NCBI GenBank assembly: GCA_038881635.1
Contig: JAVZPJ010000004.1
Location: 31,824 to 95,823 of the forward strand
From: Sulfolobales archaeon
GTDB taxonomy: Archaea; Thermoproteota; Thermoprotei_A; Sulfolobales; AG1
DNA: 64,000 bases
Direction: 5' to 3'
The notes under the pieces are model-generated. The model did no database searches. It was not told the origin of the DNA and saw only the letters and a program-made list of their open reading frames with translations. Shown in pieces: positions 1 through 7,967 of this stretch. Each line of letters starts with the position of its first letter. The stretch's first letter is position 1. The position numbers were made by a program, and so were the translations under genes.

Positions 1-53
1 TCTCTCGAGAGTTTCTATGTTTTAAACTTTCACGGAAATAGATAATTGAGATT

Positions 54-788
54 ATGAGTCTTTCAGTATCGCTTATAATACCCGCCAGGAATGAGGCTAG
101 ATCTATAGAGAGAGTTCTTAAGATATCTAGAAAGCTGAGAGAGGTCAGAGAGATCATAGTAGTTGATGGAGGTAGCAGTGATAGAACGCCTCAGATAGCT
201 GAGAAGCTCGGTGCCAGAGTTATATTTCAAAGTCTTTACAGGTATCCTGGCAAGGGTATTGCGATGAGAGATGGTTTCTATTATTCGACGGGGGAGATTG
301 TAGTATATGTTGATGCCGATATAAGGAATATATCTGAAGATTTTATAAAAAGCTTGTACCAGCCTATACTAGATGCAGAAGCAGACTTTGTTAAAGGATC
401 TTTCACTAGGAAATCTGATAGAATCACAGAACTCGTTGCAAAACCTCTTCTGAGAATACTCTATCCAGAGCTCATCAGATTCACCCACCCTCTAAGTGGA
501 GAGATTGCAGGACTTAGAAAATCTTTTGAAGTAGTCGAATGGGATCCTGGATGGGGTGTTGATATAGGGATACTTATAGACGTGTATAAAGCTGGTTTAA
601 AGATACTCGAGAAAAACCTAGGATTCAAAGATCATAAGATAAAAACTCCTGAAATGCTTACTGAGATGGCTTACGAAGTTGCAGAAGCTATCATAAGAAG
701 AGCTGTTAGAGATGGGAAGCTCACAGCTGTAGAAGCTGAGAAACTTCTGGAGAAATATCAGAATATAGATCTAGGTGGTGTGGATTGA
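54..788 (+). CDS. gpgS: GT81-family glucosyl-3-phosphoglycerate synthase-like glycosyltransferase
   Basis: A 244-residue cytosolic GT-A glycosyltransferase. The N-terminal nucleotide-sugar fold shows VDGGSSDRT (38-45 region), GKG at 66-68 and the metal-binding DAD at 87-89. The C-terminal half carries the block typical of GpgS enzymes: RITELVAKPLL, YPEL, HPLSGE (145-150), WGVDIGILID (167-176) and a His at 194 in the place of the usual metal-binding His. GpgS transfers glucose from a nucleotide sugar to 3-phosphoglycerate, the first step to the compatible solute glucosylglycerate. The sequence supports the GT81 family well; donor and acceptor are inferred. It starts a + strand cluster and overlaps the next gene by TTGA. 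A TATA-like gttttaaact lies near 18-27. Confidence 0.78.
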   Translation: MSLSVSLIIPARNEARSIERVLKISRKLREVREIIVVDGGSSDRTPQIAEKLGARVIFQSLYRYPGKGIAMRDGFYYSTGEIVVYVDADIRNISEDFIKSLYQPILDAEADFVKGSFTRKSDRITELVAKPLLRILYPELIRFTHPLSGEIAGLRKSFEVVEWDPGWGVDIGILIDVYKAGLKILEKNLGFKDHKIKTPEMLTEMAYEVAEAIIRRAVRDGKLTAVEAEKLLEKYQNIDLGGVD

Positions 789-1510
789 GATATGTAGTGG
801 TAGGATCCTCTCATAATACCTTTTTCATTTTGAAAGCTCTGAGAGAAGTAGATCCTGTGGGTGTAATATATGTTGTTGAAAGATCTCAGGAAGTCTCCAG
901 AGTTCTAGCATCTCAATTCAATCTAGTGCCACACTCTGGAAATCTCCTAGATCCATCTACATATGAGAAGATAGATGCTGGCAAAGCAGATGTTTTTATA
1001 GCTGCAACAGATTCTGATGCTCTGAATATTAGACTTATAGAGCTTATGAAGAGATCCTTTGGTATTCCAAAGGTTATAGGTGTTGTGAACAATCCAGCTA
1101 ACATAGATAAGTATAGAGAATCTGGAGCAGATCACATTATAAATCCTCTCGCAGGATTAGAAACAATGATCAAGGCATCTATAAGTAGCGATAAGTGGAT
1201 TAAGTCTCAGACTTCAGAATTCTTCGGAATAGATCTATATATAAATAGATTTGTTAAAAACACAGTATACGGGATCTCGATCTCAGTATTAAGAGATGCT
1301 GTTAGAAGATTAAATGATGTGCTTGTAGTGGTTATGAGCAGAGATGGAGAGATCATAAGAGATTCATCTTATGAGCTTTCAGAAGGCGACATAGTATTAG
1401 TAGTAGCTCCAATGGGATTAGGTGAGGAGGCTGTGAGAAGTATTGAAAGAACTATAGATCGTCTGAAGATCCTTAGAACAGGTGTTGAGAGTGGAGGTAC
1501 GAAGCTCTAG
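785..1510 (+). CDS. RCK (TrkA-N/TrkA-C) potassium channel regulatory protein
   Basis: A soluble 241-residue protein with an N-terminal Rossmann RCK domain (1 to about 120; the nucleotide loop is degenerate, VVVGSSHN) and a C-terminal TrkA-C domain (about 150-225, ending in ELSEGDIVLVVAP). Such proteins gate K+ channels or transporters in response to bound nucleotide or ions. No channel gene is adjacent, so the partner lies elsewhere or is the MscS-like channel two genes on. The start is TTG at 785, overlapping the stop of the upstream glycosyltransferase as TTGA, which implies translational coupling. The family call is firm; the physiological partner is unknown. Confidence 0.82.
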   Translation: MRYVVVGSSHNTFFILKALREVDPVGVIYVVERSQEVSRVLASQFNLVPHSGNLLDPSTYEKIDAGKADVFIAATDSDALNIRLIELMKRSFGIPKVIGVVNNPANIDKYRESGADHIINPLAGLETMIKASISSDKWIKSQTSEFFGIDLYINRFVKNTVYGISISVLRDAVRRLNDVLVVVMSRDGEIIRDSSYELSEGDIVLVVAPMGLGEEAVRSIERTIDRLKILRTGVESGGTKL

Positions 1511-2183
1511 TACTCATGCTAAAACTCTCTTCATAGATCTAGATCTCACGATCACGCGAGAGAGAGCTATAGATATTATAGCTAGAGAACTTGGCATAGA
1601 AGACATCGTTACACTCATACTGGATTCAAATGCTCCAGAATATGCTAAATCTAGTAAGATAGCTATGATGCTTAGAGGATATGACATAGACTATCTAAAA
1701 GACATAGTTTTTAGAAAAACTGAAATCAGAGATGGTGTGGAGAGACTTCTTAAAATAGCTCTAGATAAGGGTTATGAGGTTCATGTGATCTCTTTAACAT
1801 ACACACAATTCACTGAGGCTGTGATGAGAAAGATAGAAATTCTATATAAGATAGATTCTTCAATGATAAGGATTCACGGTCCTAAGCTAGAAGTTGGTCC
1901 AGATAATAGAGTGACGGGAAGAATTATAGTAGACCCTACTCAGAGGATTAAAACTAGTTTCTGCATCGAATGCACTGTGTGTAAGAGATTTCTAGTAAGA
2001 GTTTATGGTAATGGAAGGATTATATCGATCGGTGATGCAAGACCGGATGCATGCATGTTTCTAGAATCTCACTACTCAATAGGCGTTAGATCCAGATCTA
2101 CAAGAACCATAGTTAGAGTAAACGCAGATCTATTCATAGAAGATTTTAACAAGCATCTAGATAAGATATCTGAGGTTTTATAG
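1482..2183 (+). CDS. HAD-superfamily phosphatase (SerB-like, subfamily IB)
   Basis: A 233-residue haloacid dehalogenase-type hydrolase. Motif I is DLDLT (19-23, nucleophile Asp plus acid Asp), motif II is around HVISLT (101-106), and motif IV is GDARPD (184-189). It resembles phosphoserine phosphatases. A CxxCxxC cluster (Cys161, 164, 167) inside the core is unusual and may bind a metal. The ORF overlaps the RCK gene by 29 bases; GTG 1482, TTG 1485 and GTG 1491 are all possible starts. Lying in a GpgS-RCK-MscS cluster, it is a candidate glucosyl-3-phosphoglycerate phosphatase; that substrate is inference only. Confidence 0.72.
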   Translation: MLRVEVRSSSTHAKTLFIDLDLTITRERAIDIIARELGIEDIVTLILDSNAPEYAKSSKIAMMLRGYDIDYLKDIVFRKTEIRDGVERLLKIALDKGYEVHVISLTYTQFTEAVMRKIEILYKIDSSMIRIHGPKLEVGPDNRVTGRIIVDPTQRIKTSFCIECTVCKRFLVRVYGNGRIISIGDARPDACMFLESHYSIGVRSRSTRTIVRVNADLFIEDFNKHLDKISEVL

Positions 2184-2184
2184 G

Positions 2185-3009
2185 ATGCAAGAGCTTTCAT
2201 ACCTAGCAGTTCTTCATATACTCATAAGAGCTTTACTCGCCGTACAAGGTATCTCTCTAATACTTCCAAGCGATGTAATCCTAGGATATCTCTACAGAGT
2301 TATAGGTGCTTCAGTAGTTCTACTATTCGCATTTCTAATAGGAAGATACCTGGGAGTTCTGTTAGAGAGATTTCTAGTGAGAGTTGAAGAGGATATTAGG
2401 AGAAGAATAATCGATATAGGAAGGTTCTTAATATACTCGATAGGTATTCTCATAGCCATAGCAATACTCTCTCCAGAACCTTTCACATTCTCAGCACTTC
2501 TAATACTAGTAGGCTTAGGAGTAGTTATAGCTCTAAGCGATATACTGAGGAACTGGGGCTCTGAATTCTATATTAGAGTAACAAAACCATTCAAAGTAGG
2601 AGACTGGATAGAGATAGGAGGACGTGAAGGAAGAGTGCTTAAGATAGACTCTCTAGGAGTAGTTATTGAGAGTATTAGCAGAGAGAGGATCCACATACCT
2701 AATACTGTTATAGCTCGAGAGATCGTTGTCAACAGAACAACACCTTATGGAACAATATTTAACTTATACATAGAAGTTCCTTCAGATGTTGATGAAGTAT
2801 CAGCTCTGCAGTATCTAACCGATATAATGAATCGCGTGAGACCTGAGCTTGCTGACGAGCCTAGGATAAGTTATAAGGGTGTTCATGATGATAAATCAGT
2901 CTTCGAGATCTCTATAGTGCTGCTTAATGTGAGAAAGATAGGCGATATATATGCTCGTATAGCTAGAGATGTTGAGGAGAGATGGCCTAGAGCTAGGGTG
3001 AGGATGTAA
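2185..3009 (+). CDS. MscS-family mechanosensitive ion channel
   Basis: A 274-residue membrane protein with about four hydrophobic segments (about 8-27, 36-60, 78-95, 101-120). These are followed by the MscS beta domain, with the signature KPFKVGDWIEIGG and the IPNT turn, and an alpha/beta C-terminal domain. MscS channels open under membrane tension and release solutes on hypo-osmotic shock. The ATG sits one base after the stop of the HAD gene, so the two are almost certainly co-transcribed. This is the clearest osmotic-stress gene of the cluster. Confidence 0.88.
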   Translation: MQELSYLAVLHILIRALLAVQGISLILPSDVILGYLYRVIGASVVLLFAFLIGRYLGVLLERFLVRVEEDIRRRIIDIGRFLIYSIGILIAIAILSPEPFTFSALLILVGLGVVIALSDILRNWGSEFYIRVTKPFKVGDWIEIGGREGRVLKIDSLGVVIESISRERIHIPNTVIAREIVVNRTTPYGTIFNLYIEVPSDVDEVSALQYLTDIMNRVRPELADEPRISYKGVHDDKSVFEISIVLLNVRKIGDIYARIARDVEERWPRARVRM

Positions 3010-3032
3010 TCAGTTCTCCGGATGATCTATAG

Positions 3033-3644
3033 ATGCGTTTCGCGGTAGTTAGAGGGAGTACTTCTCTTAGAAGTATTTTAAAAGACCTCGAAGAATGGGA
3101 CTTACTAATACTCCTAGGACCTCTATCGAGAACACTATTGTTAGAGCAGAATCTTATATCGAGAATCTTTGATATATATAAAGATAGAGTTATTATAATT
3201 CCTTCATCATATGACGATCCTTCTGTGTATAGAATTATTGTAAAAGCATATAATGGAATAATATGCAGAAGAGAACTTAAGAGCAGTAGAATGATCATAA
3301 GATGCACAAGCTCTCTAAGTGATTTAGAGAGAATAATTAGAGATTCATGTCGGGAAGTGAGAGAGCTGGTGTTTATAGAGAGGTCTCTCAGAATAGATGA
3401 TAACCTAGGCGCAAGCTCCTGTGAAGATATTATGAAGAGAATCTTGATATATCATGGAACTTCTGGGAGTCCTGGAATAGTGGTTGATAGATTTCTAAAG
3501 ATATGGATTTCACATGGTGAAAGCGTGAGAATCCTAATAGATTATGATAGAAGATCTCTTAGGATAGAATTTCTTGAAAGAGAAGATTCTCATAGTAGAA
3601 GTATGAGACTTATAGCTCAAGTTCCTTCTATCTTAAAAGATTAA
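3033..3644 (+). CDS. Hypothetical protein, possibly a degenerate metallophosphoesterase fold
   Basis: A 203-residue soluble protein 23 bases after mscS, on the same strand and probably in the same operon. I do not recognise a family. DLLILLGPLS (23-32) followed by VIIIPSSYDDP loosely mimics the GDxx and PGNDD spacing of calcineurin-like phosphoesterases, but the metal ligands are missing. If related, it would be non-catalytic. No membrane segment or signal peptide is seen. Function unknown. Confidence 0.6.
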   Translation: MRFAVVRGSTSLRSILKDLEEWDLLILLGPLSRTLLLEQNLISRIFDIYKDRVIIIPSSYDDPSVYRIIVKAYNGIICRRELKSSRMIIRCTSSLSDLERIIRDSCREVRELVFIERSLRIDDNLGASSCEDIMKRILIYHGTSGSPGIVVDRFLKIWISHGESVRILIDYDRRSLRIEFLEREDSHSRSMRLIAQVPSILKD

Positions 3645-3711
3645 GCTATGAAAATCTCAGATACGATCATTTTGATCTGTTGTTTTAAAATAATTGTATT
3701 AAGCTAAAAAA

Positions 3712-5316
3712 TCAATGAACTTTGAACAATAGATCTACTTCTTCTGATGAATATCCTTTTAATATGGATCCTTTCAATCTACTCTGGTATTTTGGTATGA
3801 TCCATAGAATCATTAGAGGAGTGTATAGGATTCCTGATGCTATGAACGAGAAGATCCATGAGTTGTTGAATAAGATCTCATGCCAAGGATTCCAGGGTTC
3901 TGGTAAGTATATCAATAGTGATATCACTATAAATGTTATTACCGCCGCAGGGTTAACACCCTTCCAGTATCTGTAAATTCCATTACTCATGTATATATCA
4001 GGCAGATCTAGCTTGAATCTTCTTATCACGACATAGTCGAATATTATGATACCTTCAACACTCCCCAGAAGACCTCCATAAGTTAGAAGCCAGTTAGTCA
4101 GATAACTGTATGCATTTCCATAATATGTCCAAGCTCCTAGAAGTATTGAGATCATCACTACTATAAGAGATCCTTTGAACCAGCTTATCTTTCCAGGGTA
4201 TATATTGGCAATATCATATGCCGGTCCTACAGCATTTGCAAATACATTAACTAGGAATGTTGCTAGAGCGAATATAGCTAGAATTATAATGCTCTGAGGC
4301 TGCTGCATGTATAGTGATACGAGTATTATGGGATCCCATATAGGCTCTCCATATAATGTGAGAGAAGCAGAAGTAGTTAGAACAGACATGAATGCTACTC
4401 CAGCCATCATCAGAGGCATGGGCATTTGACCTATAGCCTGAGCCCACTGGCTTTTAGCAAATCTAGTGTAGTCAGGCATTGTTATAGCCATTGTAGCCCA
4501 GAAAGCTATGTTGCCATTCAGAAAAGCTGCTATAGCAAGCCAGTCTCTACCACCTGTTCCGATATCTAGAATTCTAATACTCCAACCAGTCTCAGATAGG
4601 AAGTATAATGTAGTGTATATGAAGCCCGCCATGACAATAGGTCCGCCGATTCTTGCAAGCCATTTTAGTAGAGGCTGAGCCTTTATAATTGGTGAGAGGT
4701 AGAATACTAGGATCTGAATAGTTATCACGAAAGCAAACGTACCCCAGAATATTTCTGGGAAGAACTTGCTAAACATAAAAGGATACTCGCTCGGGTACTT
4801 GGATACTAATTCTCTCAAAGCATTTATATTCCCAGAGTATATAGCATAGATCCCTACAGCAGCTTCTGTTATTATATAGGTCTCAATACCCCACCAGCCG
4901 GCTCCAATAATCGCTCTCAAGATCGAAGGAAAGTTAGCTCCATACACACCCCATCTAGTTCTAGTAAGCTGAGGTTCTGCAATTCCATATCTAGCTCCTC
5001 CATGAGATTGTATGAGCATTGGCACTAGAACTATAAGATTTCCTAGGAATACTATTATGACTGATTCAATAGGGTTCAGACCATACATGATACCGATACT
5101 CGCTAAAGTCCAGCTGGGTATTATAAACACCATTGAAACCCATATCCAGAAATATGTCAGGGCTCCCCAGCTTCTCTTCTCAATAGGTGTAGGATGTATG
5201 TCTTTATTCCAAAGAAGTTTCTCGTCTTCGAAGTTCTTTAGAAGTTCCACCTGACCTCTTTCAGGATCTAGTCGTACGAACCCGTTCTCTCTATACCTTT
5301 TCACAAAGCCTCTCAA
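3712..5316 (-). CDS. NCS1-family nucleobase/hydantoin:cation symporter
   Basis: A 534-residue integral membrane protein with about 12 hydrophobic segments. The NCS1 entry motif NKDIHPTPIEKRSWG precedes TM1 and GARYGIAEP lies after TM2, both typical of cytosine/purine/uracil/allantoin/hydantoin permeases. It imports a nucleobase or related heterocycle with H+ or Na+; the substrate cannot be read from sequence. The window also encodes HyuA/HyuB far downstream (60.3-63.8 kb), so a hydantoin or allantoin-like substrate is possible but unproven. A TATA-like ttataaat (read on the minus strand as atttataa) lies around 5331-5339. Confidence 0.85.
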   Translation of the reverse strand: MRGFVKRYRENGFVRLDPERGQVELLKNFEDEKLLWNKDIHPTPIEKRSWGALTYFWIWVSMVFIIPSWTLASIGIMYGLNPIESVIIVFLGNLIVLVPMLIQSHGGARYGIAEPQLTRTRWGVYGANFPSILRAIIGAGWWGIETYIITEAAVGIYAIYSGNINALRELVSKYPSEYPFMFSKFFPEIFWGTFAFVITIQILVFYLSPIIKAQPLLKWLARIGGPIVMAGFIYTTLYFLSETGWSIRILDIGTGGRDWLAIAAFLNGNIAFWATMAITMPDYTRFAKSQWAQAIGQMPMPLMMAGVAFMSVLTTSASLTLYGEPIWDPIILVSLYMQQPQSIIILAIFALATFLVNVFANAVGPAYDIANIYPGKISWFKGSLIVVMISILLGAWTYYGNAYSYLTNWLLTYGGLLGSVEGIIIFDYVVIRRFKLDLPDIYMSNGIYRYWKGVNPAAVITFIVISLLIYLPEPWNPWHEILFNNSWIFSFIASGILYTPLMILWIIPKYQSRLKGSILKGYSSEEVDLLFKVH

Positions 5317-5370
5317 AACTATTCTACGAAGCTTATAAATCTCAAGCTCTTTTTATACAGGTTCTTACCG

Positions 5371-5532
5371 ATGAAGATTGTACTACCATCTTGCAAGAGG
5401 TTTAAAGAAGCAAGAGAAGCAAGTGGTTTCAGACATTCTATGTATCCTACATTATCAGAGACAAAAGCCGGCAGCATTTTTAGGAGTTATGTTCTTAAGT
5501 GGAAGAGTGCTGGCAAACAAAGCAGATATTAG
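5371..5532 (+). other. Possible 53-residue ORF or gene remnant in the 5317-5627 intergenic stretch
   Basis: This 311-base gap holds an ATG-started 53-codon frame (5371-5532), basic in composition, ending GKQSRY. A TATA-like tttttatac lies at 5350-5358. Two further short open pieces follow in other frames up to the Pelota gene, one reading ...GKRLFLGFASYLALLYFCYLVE. Pieces spread over several frames look more like a decayed gene than a working one. I recognise no homologue. Confidence 0.2.
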
Positions 5533-5627
5533 ATGAAAGAGATGGAAAACGGCTTTTCTTAGGATTTGCTTCTTATCTAGCTCTCCTCTATTTCTGTTAC
5601 TTGGTAGAATGATGGAAGTGGTTTAGA

Positions 5628-6701
5628 TTGAAGATCGAGGAAGTGATCTATGAGAAGGGTTATGCAAGAGTTGTAATAGAATCTGAGGATGATCTATGGG
5701 TTTTAAGCATGCTTATAGAAGAAGGTGATCTAGTTGGCATGAGAACTACTAGAGATGTGAGTATTGATGGATCTAGTAAAAGAAGGATTCCGATGAACCT
5801 TGTTATCAGAGTTAAAGGTTTAGAGTTTCAGCCTTTCAGCGGTAGACTTAGAATCAGAGGAGTTATAGAGGAAGGTCCTGAGGAATATGGTTTGAAAGGA
5901 TCTCATCATACATTCTCGGTGGATATAGGATCCAGAGTTGAATTTATGAAGAAAGATGGGTATATAGATAGAAGTTTCTTCGATAAGCTCATAGAATCTA
6001 TAAGTAGAGGAAGAAGAGCTTTACTTCTAGCAATAGATTACGATTCGTATTGCATAGCACTTCTCCAAGGTCAAGGTCTTAGAATCCTCGTAGAAGGAGT
6101 TCTTCCAAGTCCTAGTAAGAGATCTGAGAAAGGCTATGAAGATTTTGAGAATTCTCTCTTGAGAATAGCTGAAGAGGTTAGATCATATGTAGAATCTCAA
6201 GACCCTGTATCTATTGTAATAGGCTCTCCAGGAGATCTCGCTGAGAGATTAATCTCTATCCTAGGAAGATCTCTTAAACAAAGGATTTACAGAGATCATA
6301 TTTCTATAGGAGGTTGTGAAGGAGTTGAAGAACTCATACGAAGAGGAGTTGCGCGAGATATATTAAGAGAATACTCGGAGGTTAGAGGAGAAGAGATCTT
6401 AGAAGAATATCTAGCTCTTCTAGCTAGAGAACCTGATAGAACCGTGAGCGGTCTTGAGAAAGTTCATAAAGCTTCCGAGCTAGGAGCTCTAGAGAAGATT
6501 GTTTTGATAGATCATCTTCTTAAATCTGATAACGAGACGAGGAGAATTATCTCTTCTATAATATCTAATACCTTCTCTAGAAGAGGAGAAATAGTTATCA
6601 TACCAAGTGAAACCTCTCTAGGGAGTAAAATAAGATCTATAGGCGGTATCATTGGAATTCTTAGATTCCCTATTCACATATCTGAGGATCTAAACTCTTG
6701 A
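5628..6701 (+). CDS. pelA: mRNA surveillance protein Pelota
   Basis: A 357-residue protein with the three Pelota domains. The N-terminal Sm-like domain (about 1-125) contains EDLWVLSMLIEEGDLV and the RIPMNLVIRVKG strand. The central eRF1-2-like domain runs from about 130 to 250 (ALLLAIDYDSYCIALLQGQGL). The C-terminal eRF1-3 domain follows (RIISSIISNTFSRRGEIVIIPSE). With the GTPase aEF1A it recognises stalled ribosomes and, through ABCE1, recycles them. The start is TTG at 5628 and the product begins MKIEEVIYEKGYARVV as expected. The 3' end overlaps the convergent DUF131 gene by 12 bases. Confidence 0.92.
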   Translation: MKIEEVIYEKGYARVVIESEDDLWVLSMLIEEGDLVGMRTTRDVSIDGSSKRRIPMNLVIRVKGLEFQPFSGRLRIRGVIEEGPEEYGLKGSHHTFSVDIGSRVEFMKKDGYIDRSFFDKLIESISRGRRALLLAIDYDSYCIALLQGQGLRILVEGVLPSPSKRSEKGYEDFENSLLRIAEEVRSYVESQDPVSIVIGSPGDLAERLISILGRSLKQRIYRDHISIGGCEGVEELIRRGVARDILREYSEVRGEEILEEYLALLAREPDRTVSGLEKVHKASELGALEKIVLIDHLLKSDNETRRIISSIISNTFSRRGEIVIIPSETSLGSKIRSIGGIIGILRFPIHISEDLNS

Positions 6702-6935
6702 ATAAGACTGTGCAGATGCTCTTCTAAGAATTATATATGCTAGCAGAAGAATCAGCATGAATAGCATGAGAGATATAAGTAGTATCTGAAGAGGATCTCC
6801 TCTTAGGATTATCGGTATAGGAAATATTATTATAAGTCCAAATCCCTCGACTCTAGCTCCTAGAAATATTAGAAGGCCTAAGATCAAGAGTATGAATCCT
6901 AAGAATAGTATTAGAATTGCCAGGAATTCTTTCAC
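6690..6935 (-). CDS. DUF131 (TIGR00304-like) small membrane protein
   Basis: An 81-residue protein with two hydrophobic segments (about 5-26 and 50-69) separated by a loop with the family hallmark, a Gly-rich strand followed by FPIPIILRG. DUF131 proteins are small conserved archaeal membrane proteins of unknown function. It lies downstream of the FAH-family gene on the same strand with 4 bases between them, so it is probably co-transcribed. The match rests on size, topology and this motif. Confidence 0.65.
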   Translation of the reverse strand: MKEFLAILILFLGFILLILGLLIFLGARVEGFGLIIIFPIPIILRGDPLQILLISLMLFMLILLLAYIILRRASAQSYSRV

Positions 6936-6939
6936 AAGA

Positions 6940-7869
6940 TCACACCTCAGAAGGTTCTCTAATAACAGGATTTACTAGAAGACCTAAACCTTTGATCTCG
7001 GCTTCAACAAGATCTCCTTCTTTCAGATACACACGTCTCGCATGGCCTACTCCTGCTGGAGTTCCTGTAGCGATGAGATCTCCTGGGCTTAGTCTTATTC
7101 CTTGAGATATGTTTTCTATAATCTCCTCGATGGTGAAGATCATATCGGATGTATATCCTCTCTGTCTGATCTCTCCATTAACTCTTAGGATCAATTCGAG
7201 GGAGTAGGGGTTTTCAATTTCATCTCTCGTCACTAGATAGGGGCCTACTGGAGTTGATGAATCCATGTTCTTTCCATGAAGCCAGTCTACTCCTAGTCTT
7301 TGTTGGATTCTCATCTGCCAGTCTCTAAAACTCACGTCATTGAATATAGTATACCCTGCTACATACTCTAAAGCATTCTCCCTGCTGATATACTTACCTC
7401 TTCTACCAATCACAACTCCGAGTTCTATCTCGTGGTCAGGGGCTGTTGAGATTCTAGGTATAATTATAGGGCTTCTATGACCTATCAAAGCTGTTCTAGA
7501 CTTCATAAATATATAAGGTCTCTCAGGAGGAGGTGTTCCAGTCTCTTCAGCATGAGATCTATAGTTTAAAGCAACACAAAAAACTCTCTGCTCTTTTGAT
7601 GTTATTGGATGGTATACTATTTCCGTGGGATCATAAGCTATACCTTCATTCTTAAGAGCTGATGCTGAGTATGTCGAGATCATCTCCTCAACTATTCTGA
7701 AACCATACCTCTCGTTAGCTAGAAAATCTCCTATATCATAGAACCAGTTGGGTGGTTCTGCTCTATAGAGTTTTCTATAACTCTCTACAAGGTCTACTAT
7801 TCTGCCCATGTAGTACAAGCCCAGCCTAGGATTTTCACGAGGTGTAGGCGAGAAGTATGCTATCTTCAT
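6940..7869 (-). CDS. Fumarylacetoacetate hydrolase (FAH) family protein
   Basis: A 309-residue soluble enzyme. After an N-terminal cap comes the FAH core with CVALNYRSHAEET, the metal-binding HEIELGVVIG and the conserved FNDVSFRDWQ. It ends with LSPGDLIATGTPAGVG. FAH-fold enzymes act on 2-oxo acids: acylpyruvate hydrolases, 2-hydroxyhepta-2,4-dienedioate isomerases, 2-keto-3-deoxy-sugar-acid dehydratases. Neighbours do not fix the substrate. The start is divergent from the SIS gene. Confidence 0.85.
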   Translation of the reverse strand: MKIAYFSPTPRENPRLGLYYMGRIVDLVESYRKLYRAEPPNWFYDIGDFLANERYGFRIVEEMISTYSASALKNEGIAYDPTEIVYHPITSKEQRVFCVALNYRSHAEETGTPPPERPYIFMKSRTALIGHRSPIIIPRISTAPDHEIELGVVIGRRGKYISRENALEYVAGYTIFNDVSFRDWQMRIQQRLGVDWLHGKNMDSSTPVGPYLVTRDEIENPYSLELILRVNGEIRQRGYTSDMIFTIEEIIENISQGIRLSPGDLIATGTPAGVGHARRVYLKEGDLVEAEIKGLGLLVNPVIREPSEV

Positions 7870-7967
7870 ACTTATACACCTTATTCAATCTCTCTTCTAT
7901 TAATAACTCTCGCACGCTATTATATTATTTGGTGAAGGAGTTCCTGCGCAGAGGCTCTCCATATATT

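Noticed and set aside
2-11. Ten-base palindrome CTCTCGAGAG at the window edge
   Set aside because: Made of CTC/GAG words common throughout this DNA; no context to support a regulatory role.
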